Shown piece by piece: positions 19,538-29,639 of a stretch of DNA of 64,000 nt; position 1 is the stretch's first letter, and every line of letters starts with the position of its first letter. Origin of the DNA: G965226155 sp965226155 (GTDB lineage: Bacteria; Pseudomonadota; Gammaproteobacteria; Eutrophobiales; Eutrophobiaceae); contig OZ245331.1 in NCBI GenBank assembly GCA_965226155.1, forward strand, positions 2,480,001-2,544,000. Direction: 5' to 3'. The notes beneath the pieces are model-generated. The model made no database searches, was not told the DNA's origin, and was given only the letters and a program-made list of their open reading frames with translations. The translations under genes and the position numbers were made by a program.

Positions 19538-19771
19538 ATGAGTGTTGAAGAACGAGTAAAAAAAATAGTCGTAGAGCAATTAGGGGTTAAAGAGGAAGAA
19601 GTGACTAAAGAGTCGTCATTTGTTGATGACCTAGGCGCTGATTCACTTGATACCGTTGAATTGGTTATGGCACTCGAGGAAGAATTTAAAACTGAAATAC
19701 CCGATGAAGAGGCTGAGAAAATTACCACGGTCCAGCAGGCGATAGATCATATAAGTGCCAATCTGGAATAA
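19538..19771 (+). CDS. acpP: Acyl carrier protein
   Basis: Seventy-seven-residue acidic carrier whose phosphopantetheine attachment Ser lies in FVDDLGADSLDTVELVMALEE cut at the DSLD motif. It has a strong GGGAGGAATC ribosome-binding site, fitting an abundant protein. The longer 5' spacer than elsewhere in the cluster suggests its own promoter, as in E. coli. Confidence 0.97.
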   Translation: MSVEERVKKIVVEQLGVKEEEVTKESSFVDDLGADSLDTVELVMALEEEFKTEIPDEEAEKITTVQQAIDHISANLE

Positions 19772-19853
19772 CTTACAAACTCTAGTACTAGCAAGGCCGC
19801 ATTATTTCAGTAGCGTCCTTTTCTTTTAACAGCCAAGCAAACTAATTTCACAA

Positions 19854-21092
19854 GTGAGTAAGCGCCGAGTAGTTATTACTGGGGTTGGTCTAGTTACTCC
19901 CGTTGGAAATAACGTCACAGATACCTGGCGCAATATTGTCGCCGGGCAAAGCGGTATTTCATTGATTACCCATTTCGATACCAGTGATTTTCCTGTCCGT
20001 ATTGGGGGTTCTATTAGAAACTTTTATATAGAAGAGTATATCTCTCGAAAAGAAGCCCGAAAAATGGATCCGTTTATTCATTATGGCATGGCAGCAGGAA
20101 TACAGGCATTCAATGATGCGGGCATAACAGTAACAGAAAAAAATAGTCACAGGATCGGTGTGGCCGTGGGATCTGGTATCGGTGGATTACCAGGAATTGA
20201 AAAGGGAACGCAGACCTTGCTCAAAGGTGGTCCACGCCGTGTATCGCCTTTTTACGTACCAAGTAACATCATCAATATGACCTCTGGGCACCTGTCTATC
20301 TATTTCGGAGTTAAAGGTCCAAATTTTGCGATTGCAACGGCTTGCAGCACCGGGACCCACAACATTGGTGATGCTTTTCGGATTATTGAATACGGCGATG
20401 CAGACATCATGTTGGCGGGCGGCTCTGAAATGGCGACATCACCAACGGGACTAGCTGGATTTGCAAATGCAAAGGCTTTGTCATCGCGTAATGATGATCC
20501 TGAAAGGGCCAGTAGACCTTGGGACAGGGACAGAGATGGATTTGTGTTGAGCGAGGGTGCTGGTGTTTTGATCCTAGAAGAATATGAGCATGCAAAAAAA
20601 CGCGATGCAAATATATACGGTGAAATCATTGGATATGGCATGAGTGCTGACGCCTATCACATGACTGCCCCATCAGTGGATGGTTCAGGCGCAGTAATGT
20701 GTATGCGCAATGCTATACGTAATGCTGGCCTCAATGCATCAGAAGTCGATTATGTCAATGCACATGGAACATCAACACCGGCAGGTGATATTGCAGAAAC
20801 CAATGCAATCAAGCAAATATTTGGTAAAGACATCGGGGGAATTAACATCAGTTCAACCAAATCCATGATAGGGCATCAACTTGGTGCTGCCGGTGGTGTT
20901 GAAGCAATCTTTTGTCTATTAGCATTGCGCGATCAAGTTTGCCCACCAACAATCAATCTTGAAAACCCTGATCCTGAATGCAATTTGGACTATGTGCCTA
21001 ATGAAGCTAGAAAAATGAAGATCGATATAACTCTATCGAATTCATTCGGTTTTGGCGGGACAAATGGATCTTTGATATTTAGAAAAATTTAG
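19854..21092 (+). CDS. fabF: 3-oxoacyl-ACP synthase II (FabF)
   Basis: Elongating beta-ketoacyl synthase of 412 residues. The Cys-His-His set is present: Cys in ATACSTGTHNIG, His in VNAHGTSTPAGD and His in MIGHQLGAAGG. The C-terminal gatekeeper motif NSFGFGGTNGSL is also intact. The start is GTG (19854). The pabC gene that often follows fabF is absent and mltG is next. Confidence 0.96.
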   Translation: MSKRRVVITGVGLVTPVGNNVTDTWRNIVAGQSGISLITHFDTSDFPVRIGGSIRNFYIEEYISRKEARKMDPFIHYGMAAGIQAFNDAGITVTEKNSHRIGVAVGSGIGGLPGIEKGTQTLLKGGPRRVSPFYVPSNIINMTSGHLSIYFGVKGPNFAIATACSTGTHNIGDAFRIIEYGDADIMLAGGSEMATSPTGLAGFANAKALSSRNDDPERASRPWDRDRDGFVLSEGAGVLILEEYEHAKKRDANIYGEIIGYGMSADAYHMTAPSVDGSGAVMCMRNAIRNAGLNASEVDYVNAHGTSTPAGDIAETNAIKQIFGKDIGGINISSTKSMIGHQLGAAGGVEAIFCLLALRDQVCPPTINLENPDPECNLDYVPNEARKMKIDITLSNSFGFGGTNGSLIFRKI

Positions 21093-21121
21093 AACTTGAG
21101 TATTTGATTAGGTATTTTTAC

Positions 21122-22129
21122 ATGTCCAGAAATTTAACGGCTTTTTTTTCTGCACTGATACTGAGTTCTGCGCTTTGCTTGTACTGGTTGTACATAGATA
21201 TGCAGAAAGAGCTAAATTCACCAATGAACATTGATGAACCCGTCCATATCAATATTAGTCACGGAATGGGAATTACCAGCATAAGCAATATGCTTGTTGA
21301 ACAAGGATGGATTGATCATCCCTATTATCTGGCTATTGAAGTCAGACGAAAGAACAAATCGAGATTAATTAAAGCTGGGGAGTATGGAATCGAACCAGGT
21401 ACGAGCCAGCTACAATTGTTGGATAAAATAGTAAGTGGCAAGGTAGTCCAGTATTCATTAACCATACCTGAAGGGTTATCCATTGAACAGATTATCAAAT
21501 TAATTCGAGCAGAGAAAAATCTTTTACAAACAATTCCCAATGACATTGTTGCTGATTATGCGCAGGCGATTAATTTGATTAATGGCAGTTCTGAGGGGAT
21601 GATATATCCGGACACCTATCATTTCCCAAGAGGTACAACAGATGTCGAGTTTCTTCGTCGCGCTAATACATTGATGATGAAAATCTTAGAGGACGAGTGG
21701 CAACAACGATTTACTGGGTTGCCATATAAAAATTCATTCGAAGCTTTGATCATGGCATCCATTGTGGGAAAAGAAACGGCAGTGGGAGAAGAGAGAAGCA
21801 AAATTGCAGGTGTATTTGTCCGACGCTTGAAAAAGGGCATGAAATTACAAACCGATCCGACTGTAATCTATGCTATGGGTAAATCCTATGATGGCAATAT
21901 CCGCAAAAAAGACCTCTATGTTGATTCTCCTTATAATACTTATGTATACAGCGGCCTGCCGCCAACACCTATCGCATCTCCCGGTCATGATTCAATAAGA
22001 GCCGCACTACAACCTGACGACGGAAATGAGTTGTACTTCGTAGCTAAGGGTGATGGTACACATCATTTTTCGGCTACTCTAGAAGAACACAATCGTGCCG
22101 TAGCAATGTATCAGTTAAACAGGCGTTAA
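21122..22129 (+). CDS. mltG: Endolytic murein transglycosylase MltG
   Basis: Inner-membrane lytic transglycosylase thought to terminate nascent peptidoglycan strands. One N-terminal helix (LTAFFSALILSSALCLYWLY) precedes a LysM-like region and the YceG catalytic domain, with the active Glu in MASIVGKETAVGEER and the motif LQTDPTVIYAMG. The ATG at 21122 (MSRNLTAFF) is a better start than the TTG at 21104. It is followed closely by tmk, as in many gammaproteobacteria. Confidence 0.93.
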   Translation: MSRNLTAFFSALILSSALCLYWLYIDMQKELNSPMNIDEPVHINISHGMGITSISNMLVEQGWIDHPYYLAIEVRRKNKSRLIKAGEYGIEPGTSQLQLLDKIVSGKVVQYSLTIPEGLSIEQIIKLIRAEKNLLQTIPNDIVADYAQAINLINGSSEGMIYPDTYHFPRGTTDVEFLRRANTLMMKILEDEWQQRFTGLPYKNSFEALIMASIVGKETAVGEERSKIAGVFVRRLKKGMKLQTDPTVIYAMGKSYDGNIRKKDLYVDSPYNTYVYSGLPPTPIASPGHDSIRAALQPDDGNELYFVAKGDGTHHFSATLEEHNRAVAMYQLNRR

Positions 22130-22139
22130 TTTTATTGCT

Positions 22140-22760
22140 ATGGCAACAGGGTTGTTCATAACTCTAGAAGGGATAGAAGGTGCCGGCAAAACAACTCAAG
22201 TAGATTTTATTGCTGAATTCTTCACCCAAAAAGGCAATGACGTGACTTTGACACGTGAACCAGGCGGCACAAAAATGGGTGAAGCGATTAGAGCAATTCT
22301 TCTGGACAGTTCAAATCTTCATATCGACAGTATGACTGAATTGCTTCTTATTTTTACGGCGCGTGCTCAACACCTTCAAGAGATTATTTCTCCGGCACTT
22401 GGAAAAGGTCACACAGTAATATGTGATCGCTTTACAGATGCTACCTATGCTTATCAGTGTGGCGGACGAGGTATCAGCTACAAAGAAATCAGTATATTGG
22501 AGGCCTTGATACAACGGGGTTTAAAACCTGACTTGACACTACTGTTTGACGTTCCCGTGGACGTTGGATTAATTAGAGCAACATCACGCAGCAAAGCAGA
22601 TCGATTCGAAGGGGAAGCGTCCGAGTTTTTTGAAAAAGTAAGACTAGCATACCTTGGTATTGCCAAAACTGAACCTGACCGCTTCAAGATTATAAATGCA
22701 AACCAGGCAGTCACTGAAATTCAGAAGGAAATAACTACCATACTTGAGTATTATGACTAA
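22140..22760 (+). CDS. tmk: Thymidylate kinase
   Basis: Phosphorylates dTMP to dTDP; 206 residues. The P-loop LEGIEGAGKTTQ, the DR motif TREPGGTKMGE and the lid region DRFTDATYAYQCGGRG are clear. Its last codons (TATGACTAA) contain the ATG of holB, so the genes overlap by 8 bases. Confidence 0.96.
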   Translation: MATGLFITLEGIEGAGKTTQVDFIAEFFTQKGNDVTLTREPGGTKMGEAIRAILLDSSNLHIDSMTELLLIFTARAQHLQEIISPALGKGHTVICDRFTDATYAYQCGGRGISYKEISILEALIQRGLKPDLTLLFDVPVDVGLIRATSRSKADRFEGEASEFFEKVRLAYLGIAKTEPDRFKIINANQAVTEIQKEITTILEYYD

Positions 22761-23775
22761 TTCAGTCTATCCATGGCAGTCAAAACAATGGTCGCAACTT
22801 TTTCTTGCCCATGATTCCAACCGACTTGCACATGCATTGCTTTTAGTCGGGCAAGCTGGATTAGGGATAGAGCAGTTCGCCTATACCTTTGCATCGAAGT
22901 TGTTATGCAGAAAACCTGCATCGAATCTGGCATGTGGTCAATGTAAATCGTGTACTTTAGCCAAGGCAGGTAATCATCCCGATATCATGAGGATCGTTCC
23001 TGAAGGGCAAGGAAAACAAATTAGAGTAGATGACATTCGTGAGTTGATCAGTTCTATTCAACTCTGCAGCGCATCCGGATTATATAAGATTGCTATAGTC
23101 GATCCAGCTGACGCTATGAATAAAAGCTCTGCAAACGCTTTACTGAAGATACTTGAGGAACCACCTGGCAATACCATATTTTTCCTGATTTCATCTAGAC
23201 CTGCATATATACCAATTACAATTCGCAGCAGATGTAATCGTGTCAATTTTACTAAGACATTTGATGAAGACGCCATAAGCTGGCTAATGGAGCGAACAAA
23301 CCTGGACCATGATAAAGCCGAAGAATTGCTAGTGATAGCGCAAGGTCAGCCGATACTGGCTGAAGAATTAAGCAGTAGCGATATTATGACCAACTGGGAT
23401 TCTATACTGGAAGATTTGTCTAGTTTGATTCAAGAAAAAATTGACGTGATTAAACTAGCCAAGAAATGGCAAGACTACGGTGCCGCAGATGTACTGCAGT
23501 GGATGTTGGCTGGTTTCAATACCATGGTTCGTTTAAAACTGGCAATTGAGACAGATCAGAACAGTAATATTGTTTTTAACAGGCATTTGCAACACCTAGC
23601 AGATGTATTAGACTTGCGACAGATCGTCGGTTGTTATGACATGGTATTTCGAAATTATAAAGCGATGAATGGGCAGTATAACTTGAATAAGCAAGGACTA
23701 TTGGAAGAAGTGATTGTATATTGTCAGTCCACGTGTAATCCCAGCGAGAGGGTCTTAGAGAAGTGCGCAAAGTAA
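22753..23775 (+). CDS. holB: DNA polymerase III subunit delta'
   Basis: Clamp-loader subunit. The four zinc cysteines (LLCRKP...LACGQCKSCTLAKAGNHPD), the AAA+ sensor region NALLKILEEPPGNTIFFLIS and the arginine-finger SRC in TIRSRCNRV are visible. The start is placed at ATG 22753 inside the tmk stop region rather than the upstream TTG. The PilZ-domain gene often found between holB and tatD is absent; the 181 bases that follow look empty. Confidence 0.92.
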   Translation: MTNSVYPWQSKQWSQLFLAHDSNRLAHALLLVGQAGLGIEQFAYTFASKLLCRKPASNLACGQCKSCTLAKAGNHPDIMRIVPEGQGKQIRVDDIRELISSIQLCSASGLYKIAIVDPADAMNKSSANALLKILEEPPGNTIFFLISSRPAYIPITIRSRCNRVNFTKTFDEDAISWLMERTNLDHDKAEELLVIAQGQPILAEELSSSDIMTNWDSILEDLSSLIQEKIDVIKLAKKWQDYGAADVLQWMLAGFNTMVRLKLAIETDQNSNIVFNRHLQHLADVLDLRQIVGCYDMVFRNYKAMNGQYNLNKQGLLEEVIVYCQSTCNPSERVLEKCAK

Positions 23776-23956
23776 CAAGACAGCCGGAATAGCTATGCAA
23801 TCCGGTGAACTGGGCAAATGAGCGACAAAAAGCAAGATTGACACGCAGTAGGCTAAGGCACTGTCGTCGGATCATCCAACGCATGCGATTAAATTACACG
23901 CTACAAATCATTCGCAACGAGCAAGAAAAGTCCTTAATACGAATGCCTGATTCCTC

Positions 23957-24730
23957 ATGACCGCGTTATCTTTAGTTGATTCCCACTGCCATATCCCCCT
24001 TATAGAAATGGAAGGGGGTACTAAAGCCATCATTGACAATGCCCAGTACCACAACGTTCACCACATGCTTTGCGTTTCCATTGATTTGGATGGTTTTCCA
24101 GCAATCCTTGAGCTCGCCAGGGCATACCCCTGTATTTCAGCATCAGTCGGTGTCCACCCAAATACCGTAGTTGACCAGGGTATATCGGTTGATGAACTGG
24201 CAGACCTGGCAGCGGACCCGGCAATTGTCGCCATTGGTGAAACTGGCCTGGATTACTATCGAAGCAGTGGCAATCTCGATTGGCAGCGTGAGCGTTTTCG
24301 TGACCATATTCGGGCAGCAAGAGAGATAAAAAAACCGCTCATCATCCACTGCCGTGAGGCCAGTATTGATGTGATCCGCCTAGTGAAAGAAGAAGGTGCG
24401 GATCACGTGGGTGGCGTCATGCATTGTTTTGTCGAAGATCTAGATACTGCCAAAAAGGCCATTGATCTGAACTTTTTGATTTCGTTTTCAGGTATCGTTA
24501 CCTTTAAGAATGCCGCATCTCTGCAAGATGTTGCCGGTAAACTGCCTGACAATTCAATCATAGTTGAAACAGATGCGCCTTATCTTGCGCCGGTGCCTTA
24601 TCGCGGCAAATTAAATCAGCCTGCATATGTTCGCTATGTAGCCGAACATATCGCTGATCTGCGTGATTCCAGTCTTGAAGATTTCGCGGCGCTGACGACT
24701 GCGAACTATCAGCGGGTCTTTGCACAGTAA
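23957..24730 (+). CDS. tatD: TatD-family metal-dependent hydrolase
   Basis: TIM-barrel metal-dependent DNase/hydrolase of 257 residues. Metal ligands and active-site motifs are present: VDSHCHIP, GETGLDYYR, LIIHCREAS, MHCFVED and ETDAPYLAPVPYRGK. It closes the fab-tmk-holB run. A 7-bp inverted repeat (CGGCTAG at 24737-24743 with CTAGCCG at 24770-24776) lies between it and the converging aminotransferase gene. Confidence 0.93.
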   Translation: MTALSLVDSHCHIPLIEMEGGTKAIIDNAQYHNVHHMLCVSIDLDGFPAILELARAYPCISASVGVHPNTVVDQGISVDELADLAADPAIVAIGETGLDYYRSSGNLDWQRERFRDHIRAAREIKKPLIIHCREASIDVIRLVKEEGADHVGGVMHCFVEDLDTAKKAIDLNFLISFSGIVTFKNAASLQDVAGKLPDNSIIVETDAPYLAPVPYRGKLNQPAYVRYVAEHIADLRDSSLEDFAALTTANYQRVFAQ

Positions 24731-24769
24731 CAATCTCGGCTAGGTCTATTACGCATGTCCAAAGAATCT

Positions 24770-25939
24770 CTAGCCGATAGTCAGCTGCAGTATCTCTAAC
24801 GTTTTATCGATCTTGCTCTGGCTGATATAAAAGTGAGGTGAAAAGCGGATACAGCCACCTCGAAGTGCACAGATCACCCCCTTTTCCATTAATAGCTTGT
24901 GTATATAAAGATTATTTCGATGATTTATCGAGAAGCTTACGATGCCCGAGTGTTGATTAGGTTGCCGTGGCGTCATGATAGTTATATTTTTAATATTATC
25001 TAATTTATCAATTAGATAAATAGTATTCTTCAATATAATTCTCTCAATATTTTTGATGCCGGCCTCTTGAATGATGCCCAGACTCGCACTGAAGGCATGC
25101 ACTCCAAGCATGTTCGGGCTGCCGCATTCAAATCGTCTGGCTGATACTGCGGGCCGCCATGTTGTTGCCTCAAAATCACCCGAGTTTTCCACCATATGCC
25201 AGCCGTATTGAAACAATTGAAGTTCATCTCTTACATCTTCTCGGCAGTAAAACAATGCGATGCCTTCAGGGCCTAGCATCCATTTATGAGCATCAGCCAC
25301 TAGGAAATCTGCCATGATCTCTTGTGCGTCCACACTGAGCGCTCCGAGGCTCTGTATAGCATCAACACAGAACAAGATATTTTCCTGACGGCAAAATTTG
25401 CCCAGCCTAGTCAGATCGAGCCTCAACCCGCTGATATATTGGACAGAACTGACAGTCATCATACGGGTACGGTCATCGCACGCCGACATCAGTTTCATTT
25501 CAGGATTATCGCCCCCCAGGTTGACTTCACGGAATGCCACCCCATGCTTAGACTGCGCCTGCCATGGGATTCTGTTAGATGGGAATTCTTCACGAATACC
25601 GACTATATTATCGCCCGCTTGCCACTTCAGTCCGCTCGCTACAACCGATAAACCTTCAGAAGTACTTTTTAAAAGGGCAATATCATCAATAGAAGGCGCA
25701 TTTATTAATTTCATTAATTGGCTGCGGAGTTCTGTTTCTTTTTTTGTCCAGTTAGGATATCGACTGGCACCGTAGATGATATTTTCCGTCGCAAATTGTC
25801 TGACTGCATCATGAGTACGTGATGGCCAGGGAGCGACGCCCGCATGATTCAGATAAATCATTTGACCGTCTTGGGGAAACTCTGCCGCTAATTCAACTTG
25901 ATCGAGCATTTTTTCTAATCTTTCAATGAGACAAGTCAT
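24770..25939 (-). CDS. Class V aminotransferase / cysteine desulfurase-like PLP enzyme
   Basis: PLP-dependent fold-type I enzyme, about 389 residues. The Schiff-base Lys lies in FLVADAHKWMLGPEG and a conserved Asp in ILFCVDAIQSLGAL. The N-terminal MIYLNHAGVAPWPSRT and C-terminal LRGGCIRFSPHFYISQ are typical of the isopenicillin-N-epimerase/selenocysteine-lyase-like branch. The substrate cannot be told from sequence. I set the start at 25939 (MTCLIERLEKML), because longer versions would run into the divergent trpB gene. Confidence 0.85.
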   Translation of the reverse strand: MTCLIERLEKMLDQVELAAEFPQDGQMIYLNHAGVAPWPSRTHDAVRQFATENIIYGASRYPNWTKKETELRSQLMKLINAPSIDDIALLKSTSEGLSVVASGLKWQAGDNIVGIREEFPSNRIPWQAQSKHGVAFREVNLGGDNPEMKLMSACDDRTRMMTVSSVQYISGLRLDLTRLGKFCRQENILFCVDAIQSLGALSVDAQEIMADFLVADAHKWMLGPEGIALFYCREDVRDELQLFQYGWHMVENSGDFEATTWRPAVSARRFECGSPNMLGVHAFSASLGIIQEAGIKNIERIILKNTIYLIDKLDNIKNITIMTPRQPNQHSGIVSFSINHRNNLYIHKLLMEKGVICALRGGCIRFSPHFYISQSKIDKTLEILQLTIG

Positions 25940-26074
25940 CGTAGTGTATCTGCTGGTTAATATTGTACAAGGTTCTGCCATACCGCCGTGATCTGCAGAT
26001 TTATCACTACTGTCTACATCCCGCCGAGTCCCGTATAATCTCTGCCCGATGTTCACAATTGATATGAACAAAAA

Positions 26075-27337
26075 ATGACCGACCACCTGTTTGAACAGCT
26101 TTTCCAGTTTCCAGAAGGGAAAGAGGGTTTCTATGGCGAATTCGGAGGGGCATTCGTACCGGAGATCTTGCATGAAACCCTAGAAGAATTGCGAAACGAA
26201 TTTAATGCCGCGAGATGCGACCCGAGTTTCTGGAAACAATACACCGATCTGATGGCAAGCTATTCTTGCCGTCCTACACCCGTGTCTTTCTGTGAAAATC
26301 TGACAGCACACTTAGGGGGATCGAAAATATTTTTCAAGCGTGAAGATCTGAACCATACGGGTGCGCATAAAGTAAATAACGTGATGGGGCAGGGGTTGTT
26401 GGTAAAACGAATGAACAAAAAACGCGTTATTGCAGAAACCGGAGCAGGTCAGCACGGTGTTGCAACAGCAACAATGGCTGCAAAACTGGGTTTTAAATGC
26501 ACTGTCTATATGGGTTCTGAAGATGTGGACAGACAAAGACCCAATGTGTTCTGGATGGAACAACTGGGCGCCGAAGTCATCACGGTTGATGATGGCACTC
26601 ACACACTGAAAGACGCCATTAATGCAGCTATGCGGGATTGGGCAAACTCGATGGCCAATACTCATTATGTCATAGGCACGGTATGCGGGCCTCATCCATT
26701 CCCTCAAATAGTCACTTATTTCCAGTCGATCATCGGTCAGGAGGCACGGCGACAGATGCTGCAGTTGGCTGGAAAACTACCCGACCAGGTCATCGCTTGT
26801 GTCGGCGGTGGCTCGAATGCCAGCGGTATATTCTCAAGTTTTCTGGATGATGAAGGCGTTGAACTTGTTGGCGTTGAGGCAGGAGGACGCGGTATCCCTG
26901 GCAAACAGCACGCATCCAGACTGGCAAGCGGACAGGGCAAGGTAGGCGTCGCCCAAGGATACAAAACTTTTTTCCTGCAAGATGAAGAAGGCCAGATGCG
27001 TGATACGCACTCCGTGTCTGCTGGGCTCGATTACATCGGCGTCGGTCCGATTTTGTCTTATCTGCACCAGCAAAAACGCATCCGGTTTGAATCGGCCACA
27101 GATGAAGATGCTATTCGTGCATTTAGAATGACTGTTAAAAATGAAGGATTGATACCCGCATTAGAGAGTGCGCATGCAATTTCCCAGGCATTGAAAGAGG
27201 CGCCAATGGGTCATAAGGATAACAATATACTGGTGAATGTCTCAGGCAGAGGTGATAAGGATATTTTTACCATTGCCGAGGCCCTTGCTGATAAAAAATG
27301 GCAGGCATTCCTTAAAAGCAAAGTAGCTGAAATGTAA
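26075..27337 (+). CDS. trpB: Tryptophan synthase beta chain
   Basis: PLP enzyme of 420 residues joining indole and serine. The PLP Lys is in NHTGAHKVNNVMGQG, the phosphate-binding loop in CVGGGSNASGIF, and GFYGEFGGAFVPE and AETGAGQHGVA are family hallmarks. It is TrpB1-type. trpA follows after 83 bases, but no trpF is present, so this is an isolated trpBA pair. Confidence 0.95.
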   Translation: MTDHLFEQLFQFPEGKEGFYGEFGGAFVPEILHETLEELRNEFNAARCDPSFWKQYTDLMASYSCRPTPVSFCENLTAHLGGSKIFFKREDLNHTGAHKVNNVMGQGLLVKRMNKKRVIAETGAGQHGVATATMAAKLGFKCTVYMGSEDVDRQRPNVFWMEQLGAEVITVDDGTHTLKDAINAAMRDWANSMANTHYVIGTVCGPHPFPQIVTYFQSIIGQEARRQMLQLAGKLPDQVIACVGGGSNASGIFSSFLDDEGVELVGVEAGGRGIPGKQHASRLASGQGKVGVAQGYKTFFLQDEEGQMRDTHSVSAGLDYIGVGPILSYLHQQKRIRFESATDEDAIRAFRMTVKNEGLIPALESAHAISQALKEAPMGHKDNNILVNVSGRGDKDIFTIAEALADKKWQAFLKSKVAEM

Positions 27338-27420
27338 CAGGCAGCGAATGGGACAAACGTCATTCCTTAAGTTCAATACGCTGTTTACTATACACAAGCA
27401 CAATACTTGGGTTATCGATC

Positions 27421-28191
27421 ATGCTTGAGCAATATATCAGAGAAAAACAGAAATCTCGGCCTTTGTTACTCATGACTCACATCATTGTTGGTTATCCATC
27501 ACTGGATGATAACTGGGATATGTTAATGTATATGCAAAACGCCAGCATCGACCTGGTTGAGTTACAACTTCCATTCAGCGAACCCATTGCCGATGGACCG
27601 GTTTTTATCAAAGCTAATCAGGCATCATTGGATAACGGGACACGCTGGGATGATTATTTTGATTTTTTTTCCCGTGCAAACACTGAATTTAAATTCCCGT
27701 TATTGTACATGGGATACTACAACAGCGTATTCTGTATGGGGCATGAGAGATTTTGTAACAGACTGAAATCTTCAGGCGCTGCCGGTTATATCATTGCCGA
27801 TCTGCCTATAGAACTGGCTGATGATCTAGATAGCTGCGCATCTAAACTAGGGCTTGATGCAATTCATATTCAAACTCCGGTCAATTCCGCACAGCGACTG
27901 CAGGAAATTTCCAATGCCTCATCAGGCTTTCTGTATTGTGTCGCCAGGAAAGGGGTAACAGGGCGTGAGACCGAATTCAATGTGGGGATAGTAGACTATC
28001 TGCAGCGTTGCAGGGGCATAACCAACTTGCCGTTGGCGCTGGGTTTTGGGATTAACTCAGCTGAGCAAATCAGACAGTTAAAGGGTATCACAGATATTGC
28101 GATAGTCGGATCTGCCTGCTTGGAAGTTTGGGAACAACATGGTCAGGGACAGTACAAGCAATTCTTAAGCGGATTAGACGAGGCTAGATGA
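27421..28191 (+). CDS. trpA: Tryptophan synthase alpha chain
   Basis: TIM-barrel subunit that releases indole from indole-3-glycerol phosphate; 256 residues. The catalytic Glu and Asp are both present in LVELQLPFSEPIADGPVF, although this motif differs from the more common GIPFSDP form. GVTGRETEFN and LGFGINSAEQI are the phosphate-binding loops. The protein is rather diverged from textbook TrpA, but its position beside trpB settles the call. Confidence 0.92.
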   Translation: MLEQYIREKQKSRPLLLMTHIIVGYPSLDDNWDMLMYMQNASIDLVELQLPFSEPIADGPVFIKANQASLDNGTRWDDYFDFFSRANTEFKFPLLYMGYYNSVFCMGHERFCNRLKSSGAAGYIIADLPIELADDLDSCASKLGLDAIHIQTPVNSAQRLQEISNASSGFLYCVARKGVTGRETEFNVGIVDYLQRCRGITNLPLALGFGINSAEQIRQLKGITDIAIVGSACLEVWEQHGQGQYKQFLSGLDEAR

Positions 28192-28329
28192 TTTTTATTA
28201 TGCAGGCAGGCAACAGGCCAAACTCAGGAAGGGGCTGCACTACTCATAATATCTGGCTGTAAATCCATGCTTCCATCAATTTCCGGAATAATATTACAAT
28301 AGCTTCATCATCTTTCTCGAGCTACCGCA

Positions 28330-29223
28330 TTGATTAAAATTCGATATATTCTGCAAATTTGGTTCACCAAAGCATGTTATTGGATATTCACGATGCTGCC
28401 CTTACAGACCGCATCAAAAATAGGTGGATTGCTCGGACGCCTGATTGGTTCGATGTCAAATAGAACAAATATAGCATTGAATAACATTAAATTGGCGATG
28501 CCGGAACTCCATGAAGATCAAGTAAAGAATGTTATAACGGGTATGTGGGACAACCTCGGGCGCACGTTCGCGGAATTTCCACATATCAGTGATATGGATT
28601 CGGATAACTTTAAAAAATTAGCCCGGATAAACGGCCTAGTTCATCTTGGTCTCATTCGCAATAATGGAAAGAGTGCAATATTTTTTTCAGGTCATCTCGC
28701 AAACTGGGAACTTGCACCTAAATCCATGGCAATGTGCGATTTTCCCCTGGCCCTGGTCTATCGAAAAGGGAACAACCCAGGTCTGGACCAGATTATCCAG
28801 GGCTTGCGCAGTCATTATCAGACTACTGGCGTACCTAAGGGAAAGGATGGCTCACGCCGGTTAATCAAGCTTATTCAGCAAGGAAGACATATCGGTATGT
28901 TGATAGATCAAAAGATGAACGACGGTATCGAGGTGGATTTTTTCAAGAGAGGTGCCATGACAGCACCCGCTATTGCCAAGCTCGCCTTGAAATTTAACTG
29001 TCCTGTTATCCCGGTGAAAGTTGTGAGGACTAGTGGGTCTGCCCATGAGGTAACCATTTACCCCCCGGTAGAAGTCACAAGGACAAAAAATGATAATGAG
29101 GATATACACCTGCTCATGACAAAACTGAATGGCATACTGGAAAACTGGATTCGCGAAAACCCCTCGCAGTGGATCTGGCTACATAACCGTTGGCCTAAAA
29201 ATGAAAGGGCAGGGCGGCATTAA
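28330..29223 (+). CDS. LpxL/HtrB-type lipid A acyltransferase family protein
   Basis: Inner-membrane acyltransferase of 297 residues. The HX4E motif is in FFSGHLANWELAP, followed by VYRKGNNPGLDQ and IGMLIDQKMNDGIEVDFF, which are hallmarks of the lauroyl/myristoyl acyltransferases that finish lipid A. The N-terminal hydrophobic segment anchors it. The start is TTG at 28330. Whether it acts on lipid A or on another lipid cannot be told. Confidence 0.88.
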   Translation: MIKIRYILQIWFTKACYWIFTMLPLQTASKIGGLLGRLIGSMSNRTNIALNNIKLAMPELHEDQVKNVITGMWDNLGRTFAEFPHISDMDSDNFKKLARINGLVHLGLIRNNGKSAIFFSGHLANWELAPKSMAMCDFPLALVYRKGNNPGLDQIIQGLRSHYQTTGVPKGKDGSRRLIKLIQQGRHIGMLIDQKMNDGIEVDFFKRGAMTAPAIAKLALKFNCPVIPVKVVRTSGSAHEVTIYPPVEVTRTKNDNEDIHLLMTKLNGILENWIRENPSQWIWLHNRWPKNERAGRH

Positions 29224-29639
29224 CCTTTCATTTTCGACAGACCCATACCAGGATGAACGATTATGACAAATGCAACGGCAATTCTATTCTTGATAGGCGG
29301 CACTGCTATACACATCGAGTCGGTTATTTGTCTGGCATGGAAAACCTGACCGTATGCGCAACGGCACCGATTCAGAGCCGGACCGTTACTACCATGGCCA
29401 AGACAGGCCGGCATAACACCTCTCTGCATCCATCCAGGGCGGTTCTCGGGAGAACGGATAAAACGAACGCTGTAATGGATCCTGACGCGATGCAGTGCGC
29501 AACCTCGACGTCTTTTACTCGCCTCAAGAAGCACATGCTGTTATGGCTATCGTTTACCGTATTCAATTTTTGAGATCCGAAACAGAGGTCGTATAGTTAA
29601 AAATGGGGAACTATAAAGATTAGTTGACAGGAATTCTGG
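29224..29639. other. Gene-free stretch after the acyltransferase gene
   Basis: About 415 bases with open frames on both strands, but neither translation has a recognisable fold, composition or ribosome-binding site. I see no gene, repeat or RNA in it. Confidence 0.4.

Noticed and set aside
24737..24776. Bidirectional terminator between tatD and the aminotransferase
   Set aside because: A 7-bp inverted repeat exists, but its loop is long (26 bases) and there is no T-run.
29253..29573. Open frames on both strands (plus 106 codons, minus 104 codons)
   Set aside because: No recognisable fold, no ribosome-binding site, and cysteine/threonine-rich composition unlike coding DNA here. The two frames overlap fully.
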